From NCBI GenBank assembly GCA_021814735.1, contig JAKAHX010000128.1:1-5752 (forward strand): a DNA stretch of 5,752 nucleotides, in the 5' to 3' direction. Below are positions 4,368 to 5,752 of the stretch, one piece after another; the first letter of the stretch is position 1, and every line of letters starts with the position of its first letter. The position numbers were made by a program, and so were the translations under genes. The notes under the pieces are model-generated. The model did no database searches. It was not told the DNA's origin and saw only the letters and a program-made list of their open reading frames with translations. Source of the DNA: Chloroflexota bacterium. Its GTDB lineage: Bacteria; Chloroflexota; Limnocylindria; Limnocylindrales; CSP1-4.

Positions 4368-5324
4368 ATGACGCGAGCCACGCGCTCCGGCGAGACGGCG
4401 CGCCGCCTTGAGCTGACACTGCCGGAGATCCTGGTGAGCGCCCTGCGCTGGAGCCCGACCGACCCGGGCCGAGCGCGGTCCGGGCGTCACCTGCAGATCC
4501 TGCACGGTGTCACCGGGAACGCCATGTCGTGGGAGGGAGTCGGCCGGAGTCTCGCCGACGACGGATGGACGGTGGACGCCCTCGACCTCCCGGGCCATGG
4601 GCGCACGCGCTGGACGGACGAGCACGGCCAGCCCCTGCAGGACCAGGAGTCGGTTGGGCGCGACCGGTACGAGCTGCGGCAGGTGGGCGAGATCGTCGCA
4701 CGCGCACTGCGCGCGCTGCCGCCCATCGTTCCGGGCGCGGCGGACGATCCCCGCCACGAATCGGGCGGCGGCGCGGCCGCCAGCGACGGCGGGAGCGATG
4801 CCGCGCCGGTCCTGCTCGGACACTCGTGGGGCACGGGCGTGGCGGTCATGGCGGTCGACGCCGGGGCGCCCGTGAGCCGGCTCATCCTGCTCGAGCCGCC
4901 TTTCATGACGCCCCGGCAGGGCGCGGAGATGGCGGACTCGTTCGCGGCGGAGCTTCGGCCGGGCCTGGATCTCGAGGCCGCGCGCACCATCGCCCGACAG
5001 GCCGGCGACACGGGATACGCCGTCGAGGCGCGTGCCCACGCGCTGGTCGAGACGTCACCACTGGCGGCCGACGCGATCGCCCGGAGCGCACCGCCGGATC
5101 CGGTCGCCCTGATGGTCGACTGGCGCGGCAGGCACCCGGACCTGCCGGTGGACGTGATCGCAGGCGATCCCATGGCCGGCGGCCTGGTCCCACCGGCCAT
5201 GCTGCGGCTGCTCAGGCTCGCGCTGGGGTCGTCGCACGTGCACGAGCTGCCCGGTGTCGGGCACAGCCCGAACCGCGACGACCTGGACCGCCTCCTCGCG
5301 CTCCTGCGGCAGATCCTCGACTAG
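4368..5324 (+). CDS. Alpha/beta hydrolase
   Basis: The 318-residue protein has the full alpha/beta-hydrolase layout. ILHGVTGNAMSW (44-55) is the HG-type oxyanion segment. ALDLPGHGRT (71-80) is the conserved loop after strand 4. GHSWG (151-155) is the nucleophile elbow with S153. D267 in VIAGD (263-267) is the likely acid, and H299 in LPGVGHSPN (294-302) completes the triad. A cap region lies at about 180-255. The family includes esterases, lactonases, epoxide hydrolases, haloperoxidases and C-C hydrolases; the substrate cannot be named. Residues 121-146 are a Gly/Ala/Asp/Ser-rich insertion just before the nucleophile strand, longer than usual there. The ATG at 4368 is chosen because a -10 hexamer lies 6 nt upstream. 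No signal peptide is visible, so it should be cytoplasmic. Its stop codon overlaps that of glgA on the other strand. Confidence 0.9.
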   Translation: MTRATRSGETARRLELTLPEILVSALRWSPTDPGRARSGRHLQILHGVTGNAMSWEGVGRSLADDGWTVDALDLPGHGRTRWTDEHGQPLQDQESVGRDRYELRQVGEIVARALRALPPIVPGAADDPRHESGGGAAASDGGSDAAPVLLGHSWGTGVAVMAVDAGAPVSRLILLEPPFMTPRQGAEMADSFAAELRPGLDLEAARTIARQAGDTGYAVEARAHALVETSPLAADAIARSAPPDPVALMVDWRGRHPDLPVDVIAGDPMAGGLVPPAMLRLLRLALGSSHVHELPGVGHSPNRDDLDRLLALLRQILD

Positions 5325-5752
5325 GTGGCCGGGGTGCTCCCGGGAGACGCGCGGCGCACGGCGATCGCGCGCTCGTAGGCCTCCACGTAGCGCGGCGCGG
5401 ACGCCGACCAGGAGAAGTCCCGGGCCATCGCCTGGCGGATCACCCGCTCCCAGCGGGCCGCGTCCCGGTACGACGCGATCGCACGCAGGCCAGCCGCCAC
5501 GAAGGCCTCGGCGCTCGGCTCGTCGAACACGAACCCGTCGCCCTCGCCCGGGTAATCGTCCGCGTCGGTCACGGTGTCCGCCAACCCGCCCGTGCGACGC
5601 ACGACCGGCACGGTCCCGTAGCGCATCGCGATCATCTGGCTCTGGCCACAGGGCTCGAACCGGGACGGCATCATCAGCAGGTCACTGCCGGCGTAGATGC
5701 GGCGTGCCTCGTCGCGGTCGAAGCGCTCCAGGACCTGCACCGCCCCCGGGCG
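5321..5752 (-). CDS. glgA: Glycogen synthase, C-terminal part (runs off right edge)
   Basis: The frame is open from the right edge and ends with TAG at 5323-5321, giving the last 143 residues of a GT5 glycogen/starch synthase that adds glucose from ADP-glucose to the growing alpha-1,4-glucan. The diagnostic block is PSRFEPCGQSQMIAMRYG (29-46 of the visible part), whose glutamate (visible residue 33) corresponds to the conserved E-P-C-G site of the nucleotide-sugar-binding domain. RRTGGLADTV (52-61) is the conserved glycine-rich turn of the second Rossmann domain. After it come an FxFxxPSA-type segment and a C-terminal helix with FSW and YVEAYERA. The N-terminal domain, including the KxGG acceptor motif, is outside the window. 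The C terminus ends within a few residues of the usual family end, so this end of the gene looks intact. It converges on the hydrolase gene with a 4-bp overlap. Confidence 0.93.
   Translation of the reverse strand, partial: RPGAVQVLERFDRDEARRIYAGSDLLMMPSRFEPCGQSQMIAMRYGTVPVVRRTGGLADTVTDADDYPGEGDGFVFDEPSAEAFVAAGLRAIASYRDAARWERVIRQAMARDFSWSASAPRYVEAYERAIAVRRASPGSTPAT

Noticed and set aside
3759..5039. A 426-codon minus-strand frame antisense to the FAD and hydrolase genes
   Set aside because: It spans the intergenic spacer and two well-supported genes and has the composition of a shadow frame.

Overview
This window is very GC-rich, by eye about 70% or more G+C, with strongly G/C-biased third codon positions. 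Gene starts combine clear Shine-Dalgarno sites (AGGTGA, GGAGGT) with starts that look leaderless, where a TAC[CG][AG]T -10 hexamer lies exactly 6 nt before the start codon. Base composition, promoter style and protein flavour suggest a high-GC environmental bacterium. Chloroflexota (Limnocylindria-like) or Actinomycetota are the likeliest groups, but nothing in the window fixes the taxon.

Layout from left to right. Positions 1-1036 (-) hold the N-terminal 345 residues of an M3-family zinc oligopeptidase whose catalytic end lies off the left edge. Positions 1037-1646 form a 610-nt non-coding stretch, the most interesting part of the window. It holds the peptidase promoter, a cluster of GTGGAC motifs, and a good sigma70-type promoter. 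Just downstream of that promoter is a segment of about 190 nt (about 1251-1440) whose two ends pair perfectly over 9 bp and which contains four well-formed hairpins. It is followed by a further hairpin, a 17-nt tandem repeat (3.3 copies) and the promoter of the next gene. Positions 1647-2357 (+) encode a compact metallo-beta-lactamase-fold hydrolase with all zinc ligands present. Positions 2358-2543 are a leader with a palindrome and a possible 47-codon ORF that overlaps the next start. Positions 2544-4202 (+) encode a DadA/PuuB-type FAD-dependent amine or amino-acid oxidoreductase with unusual low-complexity additions. A 165-nt spacer carries a tandem duplication of the stop codon, a strong hairpin and a leaderless-type promoter. 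Positions 4368-5324 (+) encode an alpha/beta hydrolase. Positions 5321-5752 (-) hold the C-terminal 143 residues of a GT5 glycogen synthase (GlgA) that runs off the right edge; its stop codon interlocks with that of the hydrolase.

The genes do not form an obvious pathway. Each complete gene has its own candidate promoter, so they look like separately transcribed housekeeping or catabolic enzymes: peptide degradation, hydrolysis, amine oxidation and glycogen synthesis. The best candidate for something undescribed is the structured RNA between the peptidase and the metallo-hydrolase. I could not match it to any RNA class I know.
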